DNA from: Hippophae tibetana
Taxonomy: Eukaryota; Streptophyta; Magnoliopsida; Rosales; Elaeagnaceae
Reading direction: 5' to 3'
Length of the DNA: 64,000 nucleotides
Assembly: GCA_037013495.1 (NCBI GenBank)
Contig: CM072810.1
Span: 76,864,449-76,928,448 of the forward strand
Made by a program: the position numbers and the translations under genes. The notes under the pieces are model-generated. The model did no database searches and was not told the origin of the DNA. It saw nothing but the letters and a program-made list of their open reading frames with translations. This document shows, one piece after another, positions 1-15,000 of this stretch. Numbering within the stretch: position 1 is the first letter of the stretch; every line of letters begins with the position of its first letter.

Positions 1-3000
1 TAGCCTTATGATGGAGGAAGAATTGATAACATTAGTGAAATTACTTTTTAGAAATATTGTTGCTTTTATTTCTGGGGTTCTTGATTGAATGATCCAATTC
101 GAAATATCAAAACGAGTGATCATCTTTTTTGGCATCACAAGGTTGGGGTATTATGGTGTTGTTGATGTTGTTTTCGTCTGTGTATTTCGTTTCGTATTTA
201 TTTTGGAAACCATAGTCTCTTCTTCCTGATATTTATTTTTATGTTCAATCAATCTTTGTTCTTCATAAATAAAAGAGTAGGAAAAAGAAGATGGGTTACA
301 CTCTTCAAAGTATTAAAAAAAGAAAATTTGAGAAATAAGAATTCCAACTTTAAACGGCCATAACTTTTGACTGGTATAGGGAAATTACTATTATAATATA
401 TCAAGTTAGAGCTTGTAACGATTCCTATAATCTCAGCTACGTGGCAGAAGAACCTTATTTTTTGAACACAAATTCTCCTTTTACATCACCTATTGAGGTC
501 TTAATGTTTTTGTTCCATATAGACCCTTTAGTTTTGCTTTGGATTTTTTTCAATTCCAATATAACGAATATTGAGGTGCCGACGAAAAGTGTGTTTAAAA
601 ATATTCTAAATATGTCAATATCTAACAATTATTCTCATGACAATACAAATATACTCATTACGCTTCACAATTTATTTTTTGGAACATAAAATTGAAAGAT
701 TAACTTTAGAAGCCATTTATGTATAGCGATTTTCTTTTTTAGTGAATTGTTAAATTTAATGTATTATTTTTTATTATTATTTTTATGCTCTTTTTCTTCA
801 CGGATGGATTATGCACATTACACAACTAAATAGCCATATTAAGGTTGCATTACGTTTAGGGTTTTGTTCTGTATAATAATAAACAGTAGCCTTATGATGG
901 AGGAAGAATTGATAACATTAGTGAAATTACTTTTAAGAAATATTGTTGCTTTTATTTCTGGGGTTCTTGATTGAATGATCCAATTCGAAATATCAAAACG
1001 AGTGATCATCTTTTTTGGCATCACAAGGTTGGGGTATTATGGTGTTGTTGATGTTGTTTTCGTCTGTGTATTTCGTTTCGTATTTATTTTGGAAACCATA
1101 GTCTCTTCTTCCTGATATTTATTTTTATGTTCAATCAATCTTTGTTCTTCATAAATAAAAGAGTAGGAAAAAGAAGATGGGTTACACTCTTCAAAGTATT
1201 AAAAAAAGAAAATTTGAGAAATAAGAGTTCCAACTTTAAACGGCCATAACTTTTGACTGGTATACGGAAATTACTATTATAATATATCAAGTTAGAGCTT
1301 GTAACGATTCCTATAATCTCAGCTACGTGGCAGAAGAACCTTATTTTTTGAACACAAATTCTCCTTTTACATCACCTATTGAGGTCTTAATGTTTTTGTT
1401 CCATATAGACCCTTTTGTTTTGCTTTGGATTTTTTTCAATTCCAATATAACCAATATTGAGGTGCCGATGAAAAGTGTGTTTAAAAATATTCTAAATATG
1501 TCAATATCTAACAATTATTCTCATGACAATACAAATATACTCATTACGCTTCACAATTTATTTTTTGGAACATAAAATTGAAAGATTAAATTTCGAAGCC
1601 ATTTATGTATAGCGATTTTCTTTTTTAGTGAATTGTTAAATTTAATGTATTATTTTTCATTATTATTTTTATGCTTGTTTTCTTCACGGATGGATTATGC
1701 ACATTACACAACTAAATAGCCATATTAAGGTTGCATTACGTTTAGGGTTTTGTTCTGCATAATAATAAACACTAGCCTTATGATGGAGGAAGAATTGATA
1801 ACATTAGTGAAATTACTTTTTAGAAATATTGTTGCTTTTATTTCTGGGGTTCTTGATTGAATGATCCAATTCGAAATATCAAAACGAGTGATCATCTTTT
1901 TTGGCATCACAAGGTTGGGGTATTATGGTCTTGTTGATGTTGTTTTCGTTTGTGTATTTCGTTTCGTATTTATTTTGGAAACCATAGTCTCTTCTTATTG
2001 ATATTTATTTTTATGTTCAATCAATCTTTGTTCTTCATAAATAAAAGAGTAGGAAAAAGAAGATGGGTTACACTCTTCAAAGTATTAAAAAAAGAAAATT
2101 TGAGAAATAAGAGTTCCAACTTTAAACGGCCATAACTTTTGACTGGTATACGGAAATTACTATTATAATATATCAAGTTAGAGCTTGTAACGATTCATAT
2201 AATCTCAGCTACGTGGCAGAAGAACCTTATTTTTTGAACACAAATTCTCCTTTTACATCACCTACTGAGGTCTTAATGTTTTCTTTCCATATAGACCCTT
2301 TTGTTTTGCTTTGGATTTTTTTCAATGCCAATATAACGAATATTGAGGTGCCGACGAAAAGTGTGTTTAAAAATATTCTAAATATGTTAATATCTAAAAA
2401 TTATTCTCATGACAATACAAATATACTCATTACGCTTCACAATTTATTTTTTGGAACATAAAATTGAAAGATTAATTTTCGAAGTCATTTATGTATAGCG
2501 ATTTTCTTTTTTAGTGAATTGTTAAATTTAATGTATTATTTTTTCATTATTATTTTTATGCCCTTTTTCTTCACGGATGGATTATGCACATTACACAACT
2601 AAATAGCCATATTAAGGTTGCATTACGTTTAGGGTTTTGTTCTGTATAATAATAAACAGTAGCCTTATGATGGAGGAAGAATTGATAACATTAGTGAAAT
2701 TACTTTTTAGAAATATTGTTGCTTTTATTTCTGGGGTTCTTGATTGAATGATCCAATTCGAAATATCAAAACGAGTGATCATCTTTTTTGGCATCACAAG
2801 GTTGGGGTATTATGGTCTTGTTGATGTTGTTTTCGTCTGTGTATTTCGTTTCGTATTTATTTTGGAAACCATAGTCTCTTCTTCCTGATATTTATTTTTA
2901 TGTTCAATCAATCTTTGTTCTTCATAAATAAAAGAGTAGGAAAAAGAAGATGGGTTACACTCTTCAAAGTATTAAAAAAACAAAAATTTGAGAAATAAGA

Positions 3001-6000
3001 GTTCCAACTTTAAACGGCCATAACTTTTGACTGGTATACGGAAATTACTATTATAATATATCAAGTTAGAGCTTGTAACGATTCCTATAATCTCAGCTAC
3101 GTGGCAGAAGAACCTTATTTTTTGAACACAAATTCTCCTTTTACATCACCTATTGAGGTCTTAATGTTTTTGTTCCATATAGACCATTTTGTTTTGCTTT
3201 GGATTTTTTTCAATTCCAATATAACGAATATTGAGGTGCCGACGAAAAGTGTGTTTAAAAATATTCTAAATATGTCAATATCTAACAATTATTCTCATGA
3301 CAATACAAATATACTCATTACGCTTCACAATTTATTTTTTGGAACATAAAAGTGAAAGATTAACTTTAGAAGCCATTTATGTATAGCGATTTTCTTTTTT
3401 AGTGAATTGTTAAATTTAATGTATTATTTTTTATTATTATTTTTATGCTCTTTTTCTTCACGGATGGATTATTCACATTACACAACTAAATAGCCATATT
3501 AAGGTTGCATTACGTTTAGGGTTTTGTTCTGTATAATAATAAACAGTAGCCTTATGATGGAGGAAGAATTGATAACATTAGTGAAATTACTTTTTAGAAA
3601 TATTGTTGCTTTTATTTCTGGGGTTCTTGATTGAATGATCCAATTCGAAATATCAAAACGAGTGATCATCTTTTTTGGCATCACAAGGTTGGGGTATTAT
3701 GGTGTTGTTGATGTTGTTTTCGTCTGTGTATTTCGTTTCGTATTTATTTTGGAAACCATAGTCTCTTCTTCCTGATATTTATTTTTATGTTCAATCAATC
3801 TTTGTTCTTCATAAATAAAAGAGTAGGAAAAAGAAGATGGGTTACACTCTTCAAAGTATTAAAAAAAGAAAATTTGAGAAATAAGAGTTCCAACTTTAAA
3901 CGGCCATAACTTTTGACTGGTATACGGAAATTACTATTATAATATATCAAGTTAGAGCTTGTAACGATTCCTATAATCTCAGCTACGTGGCAGAAGAACC
4001 TTATTTTTTGAACACAAATTCTCCTTTTACATCACCTATTGAGGTCTTAATGTTTTTGTTCCATATAGACCCTTTTGTTTTGCTTTGGATTTTTTTCAAT
4101 TCCAATATAACGAATATTGAGGTGTCGACGAAAAGTGTGTTTAAAAATATTCTAAATATGTCAATATCTAACAATTATTCTCATGAGAATACAAATATAC
4201 TCATTACGCTTCACAATTTATTTTTTGGAACATAAAATTGAAAGATTAAATTTCGAAGCCATTTATGTATAGCGATTTTCTTTTTTAGTGAATTGTTAAA
4301 TTTAATGTATTATTTTTCATTATTATTTTTATGCTTTTTTTCTTCACGGATGGATTATGCACATTACACAACTAAATAGCCATATTAAGGTTGCATTACG
4401 TTTAGGGTTTTGTTCTGCATAATAATAAACAATAGCCTTATGATGTAGGAAGAATTGATAACATTAGTGAAATTACTTTTTAGAAATATTGTTGCTTTTA
4501 TTTCTGGGGTTCTTGATTGAATGATCCAATTCGAAATATCAAAACGAGTGATCATCTTTTTTGGCATCACAAGGTTTGGGTATTATGGTCTTGTTGATTG
4601 TTTTTTCGTCTGTGTATTTCGTTTCGTATTTATTTTTGAAACCATAGTCTCTTCTTCTTGATATTTATTTTTATGTTCAATCAATCTTTGTTCTTCATAA
4701 ATAAAAGAGTAGGAAAAAGAAGATGGGTTACACTCTTCAAAGTATTAAAAAAAGAAAATTTGAGAAATAAGAGTTCCAAATTTAAACGGCCATAACTTTT
4801 GACTCGTATACGGAAATTACTATTATTATATATCAAGTTAGACCTTGTAACGATTCCTATAATCTCAGCTACGTGGCAGAAGAACCTTATTTTTTGAACA
4901 CAAATTCTCCTTTTACATCACCTACTTAGGTCTTAATGTTTTTGGTCCATATAGACCCTTTTGTTTTGCTTTGGATTTTTTTCAATGCAACTATAACGAA
5001 TATTGAGGTGCCGACGAAAAGTGTGTTTAAAAATATTCTAAATATGTCAATATCTAACAATTATTCTCATGACAATACAAATATACTCATTACGCTTCAC
5101 AATTTATTTTTTGGAACATAAAATTGAAAGATTAACTTTAGAAGCCATTTATGTATAGCGATTTTCTTTTTTAGTGAATTGTTAAATTTAATGTATTATT
5201 TTTTATTATTATTTTTATGCTCTTTTTCTTCACGGATGGATTATGCACATTACACAACTAAATAGCCATATTAAGGTTGCATTACGTTTAGGGTTTTGTT
5301 CTGTATAATAATAAACAGTAGCCTTATTATGGAGGAAGAATTGATAACATTAGTGAAATTACTTTTTAGAAATATTGTTGCTTTTATTTCTGGGGTTCTT
5401 GATTGAATGATCCAATTCGAAATATCAAAACGAGTGATCATCTTTTTTGGCATCACAAGGTTTGGGTATTATGGTCTTGTTGATGTTGTTTTCGTTTGTG
5501 TATTTCGTTTCGTATTTATTTTTGAAACCATAGTCTCTTCTTCTTGATATTTATTTTTATGTTCAATCAATCTTTGTTCTTCATAAATAAAAGAGTAGGA
5601 AAAATAAGATGGGTTACACTCTTCAAAGTATTAAAAAAAGAAAATTTGAGAAATAAGAGTTCCAAATTTAAACGGCCATAACTTTTGACTCGTATACGGA
5701 AATTACTATTATTATATATCAAGTTAGAGCTTGTAACGATTCCTATAATCTCAGCTACGTGCCAGAAGAACCTTATTTTTTGAACACAAATTCTCCTTTT
5801 ACATCACCTACTTAGGTCTTAATGTTTTTGTTCCATATAGACCCTTTTGTTTTGCTTTGGATTTTTTTCAATTCCAATATAACGAATATTGAGGTGCCGA
5901 CGAAAAGTGTGTTTAAAAATATTCTAAATATGTCAATATCTAACAATTATTCTCATGACAATACAAATATACTCATTACGCTTCACAATTTATTTTTTGG

Positions 6001-9000
6001 AACATAAAATTGAAAGATTAAATTTCGAAGCCATTTATGTATAGCGATTTTCTTTTTTAGTGAATTGTTAAATTTAATGTATTATTTTTCATTATTATTT
6101 TTATGCTTTTTTTCTTCACGGATGGATTATGCACATTACACAACTAAATAGCTATTAAGGTTGCATTACGTTTAGGGTTTTGTTCTGCATAATAATAAAC
6201 AGTAACCTTATGATGGAGGAAGAATTGATAACATTAGTGAAATTACTTTTTAGAAATATTGTTGCTTTTATTTCTGGGGTTCTTGATTGAATGATCCAAT
6301 TCGAAATATCAAAACGAGTGATCATCTTTTTTGGCATCACAAGGTTGGGGTATTATGGTCTTATTGATGTTGTTTTCGCTTGTGTATTTCGTTTCGTATT
6401 TATTTTTGAAACCATAGTCTCTTCTTCTTGATATTTATTTTTATGTTCAATCAATCTTTGTTCTTCATAAATAAATGAGTAGGAAAAAGAAGATGGGTTA
6501 CACTCTTCAAAGTATTAAAAAAAGAAAATTTGAGAAATAAGAGTTCCAAATTTAAACGGCCATAACTTTTGAATCGTATACGGAAATGACTATTATAATA
6601 TATCAAGTTAGAGCATGTAACGATTCCTATAATCTCAGCTACGTGGCAGAAGAACCTTATTTTTTGAACACAAATTCTCCTTTTACATCACCTACTGAGG
6701 TCTTAATGTTTTTGTTCCATATAGACCCTTTTGTTTTGCTTTGGATTTTTTTCAATGCCTATATAACGAATATTGAGGTGCCGACGAAAAGTGTGTTTAA
6801 AAATATTCTTAATATGTCAATATCTAACAATTATTCTCATGACAATACAAATATACTCATTACGCTTCACAATTTATTTTTTGGAACATAAAATTGAAAG
6901 ATTAACTTTCGAAGCCATTTATGTATAGCGATTTTCTTTTTTAGTGAATTGTTAAATTTAATGTATTATTTTTCATTATTATTTTTATGCTCATTTTCTT
7001 CACGGATGGATTATGCACATTACACAACTAAATAGCCATATTAAGGTTGCATTACGTTTAGGGTTTTGTTCTGCATAATAATAAACAGTAGACTTATGAT
7101 GGAGGAAGAATTGATAACATTAGTGAAATTACTTTTTAGAAATATTGTTGCTTTTATTTCTGGGGTTCTTGATTGAATGATCCAATTCGAAATATCAAAA
7201 CGAGTGATCATCTTTTTTGGCAACACAAGGTTGGGGTATTATGGTCTTGTTGATGTTGTTTTCGTTTGTGTATTTCGTTTCGTATTTATTTTTGAAACCA
7301 TAGTCTCTTCTTCTTGATATTTATTTTTAAGTTCAATCAATCTTTGTTCTTCATAAATAAAAGAGTAGGAAAAAGAAGATGGGTTACACTCTTCAAAGTA
7401 TTAAAAAAAGAAAATTTGAGAAATAAGAGTTCCAACTTTAAACGGCCATAACCTTTGAATCGTATACGGAAATGACTATTATAATATATCAAGTTAGAGC
7501 ATGTAACGATTCCTATAATCTCAGCTACGTGGCAGAAGAACCTTATTTTTTGAACACAAATTCTCCTTTTACATCACCTACTGAGGTCTTAATGTTTTTG
7601 TTCCATATAGACCCTTTTGTTTTGCTTTGGATTTTTTTCAATGCAACTATAACGAATATTGAGGTGTCGACGAAAAGTGTGTTTAAAAATATTCTAAATA
7701 TGTCAATATCTAACAATTATTCTCATGATAATACAAATATACTTATTACGCTTCACAATTTATTTTTTGGAACATAAATTGAAAGATTAATTTTCGAAGC
7801 CATTTATGTATAGCGATTTTCTTTTTTAGTGAATTTTTAAATTTAATGTATTATTTTTCATTATTATTTTTATGCTCTTTTTCTTCACGGATGGATTATG
7901 CACATTACACAACTAAATAGCCATATTAAGGTTGCATTACGTTTAGGGTTTTGTTCTGCATAATAATAAACAGTAGACTTATGATGGAGGAAGAATTGAT
8001 AACATTAGTGAAATTACTTTTTAGAAATATTGTTGCTTTTATTTCTGGGGTTCTTGATTGAATGATCCAATTCGAAATATCAAAACGAGTGATCATCTTT
8101 TTTGGCATCACAAGGTTGGGGTATTATGGTCTTGTTGATGTTGTTTTCGCTTGTGTATTTCGTTTCGTATTTATTTTTGAAACCATAGTCTCTTCTTCTT
8201 GATATTTATTTTTATGTTCAATCAATCTTTGTTCTTCATAAATAAAAGAGTAGGAAAAAGAAGATGGGTTACACTCTTAAAAGTATTAAAAAAAGAAAAT
8301 TTGAGAAATAAGAGTTCCAAATTTAAACGGCCATAACTTTTGAATCGTATACGGAAATGACTATTATCAAATATCAAGTTAGAGCATGTAACGATTCCTA
8401 TAATCTCAGCTACGTGGCAGAAGAACCTTATTTTTTGAACACAAATTCTCCTTTTACATCACCTACTGAGGTCTTAATGTTTTTGTTCCATATAGACCCT
8501 TTTGTTTTGCTTTGGATTTTTTTCAATGCAACTATAACGAATATTGAGGTACCGACGAAAAGTGTGTTTAAAAATATGCTAAATATGTCAATATCTAACA
8601 ATTATTCTCATGATAATACAAATATACAGATTACGCTTCACAATTTATTTTTTGGAACATAAAATTGAAAGATTAACTTTCGAAGCCATTTATGTATAGC
8701 GATTTTCTTTTTTAGTGAATTGTTAAATTTAATGTATTATTTTTCATTATTATTTTTATTCTCTTTTTCTTCACGGATGGATTATGCACATTACACAACT
8801 AAATAGCCATATTAAGGTTGCATTACGTTTAGGGTTTTGTTACGTATAATAATAAACAGTAGCCTTATGATGGAGGAAGAATTGATAACATTAGTGAAAT
8901 TACTTTTTAGAAATATTGTAGCTTTTATTTCTGGGGTTCTTGATTCAATTATCTAATTCGAAATATCAAAACGGGTGATCATCGTTTTTGGCATCACAAG

Positions 9001-12000
9001 GTTGGGGTATTATGGTCTTGTTGATGTTGTTTTCGTTTCGTATTTATTTTTGAAACCATAGTCTATTCTTCTTGATATTTATTTTTATGTTCAATCAATC
9101 TTTGTTCTTCATAAATAAAAGAGAAGGAAAAAGTAGATGGGTTACACTCTTCAAAGTATTAAAAAAAGAAAATTTGAGAAATAAGAGTTCCAACTTTAAA
9201 CGGCCATAACTTTTGACTCGTATACAGAAATTACTATTATAATATATCAAGTTAGAGCTTGTAACGATTCCTATAATCTCAGCTACGTGGCAGAAGAACC
9301 TTATTTTTTGAACACAAATTCTCCTTTTACATCACCTACTGAGGTTTTAATGTTTTTGTCCCATATAGACCCTTTTGTTATGCTTTGGATTTTTTTCAAT
9401 GAAACTATAACGAATATTGAGGTGACGACGAAAAGTGTGTTTAAAAATATTGTAAATATTTTCAATATCTAACAATTATTCTCATGATAATACAAATATA
9501 CTGATTACGCTTCACAATTTATATTTTGGAATATAAAATTGAAAGATTAATTTTCGAAGCCATTTATGTATAGCGATTTTCTTTGTTAATGAATTTTTAA
9601 ATTTAATGTATTATTTTTCATTATTATTTTTATGGTCTTTTTCTTCACGGATGAATTATGCACATTACACAACTAAATAGCCATATTAAGGTTGCATTAC
9701 GTTTAGGGTTTTGTTCCGTATAATAATAAACAGTAGACTTATGATGGAGGAAGAATTGATAACATTAGTGAAATTACTTTTTAGAAATATTGTTGCTTTT
9801 ATTTCTGGGGTTCTTGATTGAATGATCCAATTCGAAATATCAAAACGAGTGATCATCTTTTTTGGCATCACAAGGTTGGGGTATTATGGTCTTGTTGATG
9901 TTGTTTTCGTTTCCTATTTATTTTTGAAACCATAGTCTCTTCTTCTTGATATTTATTTTTATGTTCAATCAATCTTTGTTCTTCATAAATAAAAGAGTAG
10001 GAAAAAGAAGATGGGTTACACTCTTCAAAGTATTAAAAAAAGAAAATTTGAGAAATAAGAGTTCCAACTTTAAACGGCCATAACTTTTGACTCGTATACG
10101 GAAATTACTATTATAATATATCAAGTTAGAGCTTGTAACGATTCCTATAATCTCAGCTACGAGGCAGAAGAACCTTATTTTTTGAACACAAATTCCCCTT
10201 TTACATCACCTACTGAGGTCTTAATGTTTTTGTTCCATATAGACCCTTTTGTTTTGCTTTGGATTTTTTTCAATGCATATATAACGAATATTGAGGTGCC
10301 GACGAAAAGTGTGTTTAAAAATATTCTAAATATGTCAATATCTAACAATTATTCTCATGACAATACAAATATAGTCATTACGCTTCACAATTTATTTTTT
10401 GGAACATAAAATTGAAAGATTAACTTTCGAAGCCATTTATGTATAGCGATTTTCTTTTTTAGTGAATTGTTAAATTTAATGTATTATTTTTCATTATTAT
10501 TTTTATGCTCTTTTTCTTCACGGATGGATTATGCACATTACACAACTAAATAGCCATATTAAGGTTGCATTACGTTTAGGGTTTTGTTCTGTATAATAGA
10601 AAACAGTAGCCTTATGATGGAGGAAAATTTGATAACTTTAGTGAAATTACTTTTTAGAAATATTGTTGCTTTTATTCCTGTGGTTCTTGATTGAATGCTC
10701 CAATTCGAAATATCAAAACGAGTGATAATCTTTTTTGGCATCACAAGGTTGGGGTATTATGGTCTTGTTGATGTTGTTTTCGTTTCGTATTTATTTTTGA
10801 AACCATAGTCTCTTCTTCTTGATATTTATTTTTATGTTCAATCAATCTTTGTTCTTCATAAATAAAAGAGTAGGAAAAAGAAGATGGGTTACACTCTTAA
10901 AAGTATTAAAAAAAGAAAATTTGAGAAATAAGAGTTCCAACTTTAAACGGCCATAACTTTTGACTCGTATACGGAAATTACTATTATAATATATCAAGTT
11001 AGAGCTTGTAACGATTCCTATAACTCAGCTACGTGGCAGAAGAACCTTATTTTTTGAACACAAATTCTCCTTTTACATCACCTACTGAGGTCTTAATGTT
11101 TTTGTCCCATATAGACCCTTTTGTTTTGCTTTGGATTTTTTTCAATGCATATATAACGAATATTGAGGTGCCGACGAAAAGTGTGTTTAAAAATATTCTA
11201 AATATGTCAATATCTAACAATTATCCTCATAACAATACAAATATAGTCATTACGCTTCACAATTTATTTTTTGGAACATAAAATTGAAAGATTAACTTTC
11301 GAAGCCATTTATGTATAGCGATTTTCTTTTTTAGTGAATTGTTAAATTTAATGTATTATTTTTCTTTATTATTTTTATGATCTTTTTCTTCACGGATGGA
11401 TTATGCACATTACACAACTAAATAGCCATATTAAGGTTGCATTACGTTTAGGGTTTTGTTCTGCATAATAATAAACAGTAGCCTTATGATGGAGGAAGAA
11501 TTGATAACATTAGTGAAATTACTTTTTAGAAATATTGTTGCTTTTATTTCTGGGGTTCTTGATTGAATGATCCAATTCGAAATATCAAAACGAGTGATCA
11601 TCTTTTTTGGCAACACAAGGTTGGGGTATTATGGTCTTGTTGATGTTGTTTTCGTTTGTGTATTTCGTTTCGTATTTATTTTTGAAACCATAATCTCTTC
11701 TTCTTGATATTTATTTTTATGTTCAATCAATCTTTGTTCTTCATAAATAAAAGAGTACGAAAAAGAACATGGGTTACACTCTTCAAAGTATTAAAAAAAG
11801 AAAATTTGAAAAATAAGAGTTCCAACTTTAAACGGCCATAACTTTTGACTCGTATACGGAAATTACTATTATAATATATCAAGTTAGAGCTTGTAACGAT
11901 TCCTATAATCTTAGCTACGTGGCAGAAGAACCTTATTTTTTGAACACAAATTATCCTTTTACATCACCTACAGAGGTCTTAATGTTTTTGTTCCATATAG

Positions 12001-15000
12001 ACCCTTTTGTTTTGCTTTGGATTCTTTTCAATGCATATATAACGAATATTGAGGTGCCGACGAAAAGTGTGTTTAAAAATATTGTAAATATTTTCAATAT
12101 CTAACAATTATTCTCATGATAATACAAATATATTGATTACGCTTCACAATTTATTTTTTGGAACATAAAATTGAAAGATTAACTTTCGAAGTCATTTATG
12201 TATAGCGATTTTCTTTTTTAGTGAATTGTTAAATTTAATGTATTATTTTTCATTATTAATTTTATGCTTTTTTTCTTCACGGATGGATTATGCACATTAC
12301 ACAACTAAATAGCCATATTAAGGTTGCATTACGTTTAGGGTTTTGTTCCGTATAATAATAAACAGTAGACTTATGATGGAGGAAGAATTGATAACATTAG
12401 TGAAATTACTTTTTAGAAATATTGTTGCTTTTATTTCTGGGGTTCTTGATTGAATGATCCAATTCGAAATATCAAAACGAGTGATCATCTTTTTTGGCAA
12501 CACAAGGTTGGGGTATTATGGTCTTTTTGATGTTGTTTTCGTCTGTGTATTTCGTTTCGTATTTATTTTTGAAACCATAATCTCTTCTTCTTGATATTTA
12601 TTTTTATGTTCAATCAATCTTTGTTCTTCATAAATGAAAGAGTACGAAAAAGAACATGGGTTACACTCTTCAAAGTATTAAAAAAAAATTTGAGAAATAG
12701 GAGTTCCAAATTTAAATGGCCATAACTTTTGACTCGTATACGGAAATTACTATTATAATATATCAAGTTAGAGCTTGTAACGATTCCTATAATCTCAGCT
12801 ATGTGGTAGAAGAACCTTATTTTTTTGAACACAAATTCTCCTTTTACATCATCTACTGAGGTCTTAATGTTTTTGTTCCATATAGACCCTTTTGTTTTGC
12901 TTTGGATTTATTTCAATTCCAATATAACGAATATTGAGGTGCAGACGAAAAGTGTGTTTAAAAATATTCTAAATATGTCAATATCTAACAATTATTCTCA
13001 TGACAATACAAATATACTCATTACGCTTCACAATTTATTTTTTGGAACATAAAATTGAAAGATTAACTTTCGAAGTCATTTATGTATAGCGATTTTCTTT
13101 TTTAGTGAATTGTTAAATTTAATGTGTTATTTTTCATTATTATTTTTATGCTCTTTTTCTTCACGGATGGATTATGCACATTACACAACTAAATAGCCAT
13201 ATTAAGGTTGCATTACGTTTAGGGTTTTGTTCTGCATAATAATAAACAGTAGCCTTATGATGGAGGAAGAATTGATAACATTAGTGAAATTACTTTTTAG
13301 AAATATTGTTGCTTTTATTTCTGGGGTTCTTGATTGAATGATCCAATTCGAAATATCAAAACGAGTGATCATCTTTTTTGGCAACACAAGGTTGGGGTAT
13401 TATGGTCTTGTTGATGTTGTTTTCGTTTGTGTATTTCGTTTCGTATTTATTTTTGAAACCATAATCTCTTCTTCTTGATATTTATTTTTATGTTCAATCA
13501 ATCTTTGTTCTTCATAAATAAAAGAGTACGAAAAAGAACATGGGTTACACTCTTCAAAGTATTAAAAAAAGAAAATTTGAGAAATAAGAGTTCCAACTTT
13601 AAACGGCCATAACTTTTGACTCGTATACGGAAATTACTATTATAATATATCAAGTTAGAGCTTGTAACGATTCCTATAATCTCAGCTACGTGGCAGAAGA
13701 ACCTTATTTTTTGAACACAAATTCTACTTTTACATCACCTATTGAGGTCTTAATGTTTTTGTTCCATATAGACCCTTTTGTTTTGCTTTGGATTTTTTTC
13801 AATTCCAATATAACGAATATTGAGGTGCCGACGAAAAGTGTGTTTAAAAATATTCTAAATATGTCAATATCTAACAATTATTCTCATGACAATACAAATA
13901 TACTCATTACGCTTCACAATTTATTTTTTGGAACATAAAATTGAAAGATTAACTTTCGAAGTCATTTATGTATAGCGATTTTCTTTTTTAGTGAATTGTT
14001 AAATTTAATGTGTTATTTTTCATTATTATTTTTATGCTCTTTTTCTTCACGGATGGATTATGCACATTACACAACTAAATAGCCATATTAAGGTTGCATT
14101 ACGTTTAGGGTTTTGTTCTGTATAATAATAAATAGTAGCCTTATGATGGAAGAAGAATTGATAACATTAGTGAAATTACTTTTTAGAAATATTGTTGCTT
14201 TTATTTCAGGGGTTCTTGATTGAATGATCCAATTCGAAATATCAAAACGAGTGATCATCTTTTTTGGCATCACAAGGTTGGGGTATTATAGTCTTCTTGA
14301 TGTTGTTTTCGTCTGTGTATTTCGTTTCGTATTTATTTTTGAAACCATAATCTCTTCTTCTTGATATTTATTTTTATGTTCAATCAATATTTGTTCTTCA
14401 TAAATAAAAGAGTAGGAAAAAGAAGATGGGTTACACTCTTCAAAGTATTAAAAAAAGAAAATTTGAGAAATAAGAGTTCCAAATTTAAACGGCCATAACT
14501 TTTGACTCGTATACGGAAATTACTATTATAATATATCAAGTTAGAGCTTGTAACGATTCCTATAATCTCAGCTATGTGGTAGAAGAACCTTATTTTTTTG
14601 AACAGAAATTCTCCTTTTACATCACCTACTGAGGTCTTAATGTTTTTGTTCCATATAGACCCTTTTGTTTTGCTTTGGATTTATTTCAATTGCAATATAA
14701 CGAATATTGAGGTGCAGACGAAAAGTGTGTTTAAAAATATTCTAAATATGTCAATATCTAACAATTATTCTCATGACAATACAAATATACTCATTACGCT
14801 TCACAATTTATTTTTTGGAACATAAAATTGAAAGATTAACTTTCGAAGTCATTTATGTATAGCGATTTTCTTTTTTAGTGAATTGTTAAATTTAATGTGT
14901 TATTTTTCATTATTATTTTTATGCTCTTTTTCTTCACGGATGGATTATGCACATTACACAACTAAATAGCCATATTAACGTTGCATTACGTTTAGGGTTT

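Noticed and set aside
849-862. TTTAGGG in ACGTTTAGGGTTTTG, once per family A monomer, considered as plant telomere repeat
   Set aside because: A single heptamer, not tandem, and altered to CTAGGG in family B. No telomeric array is present.
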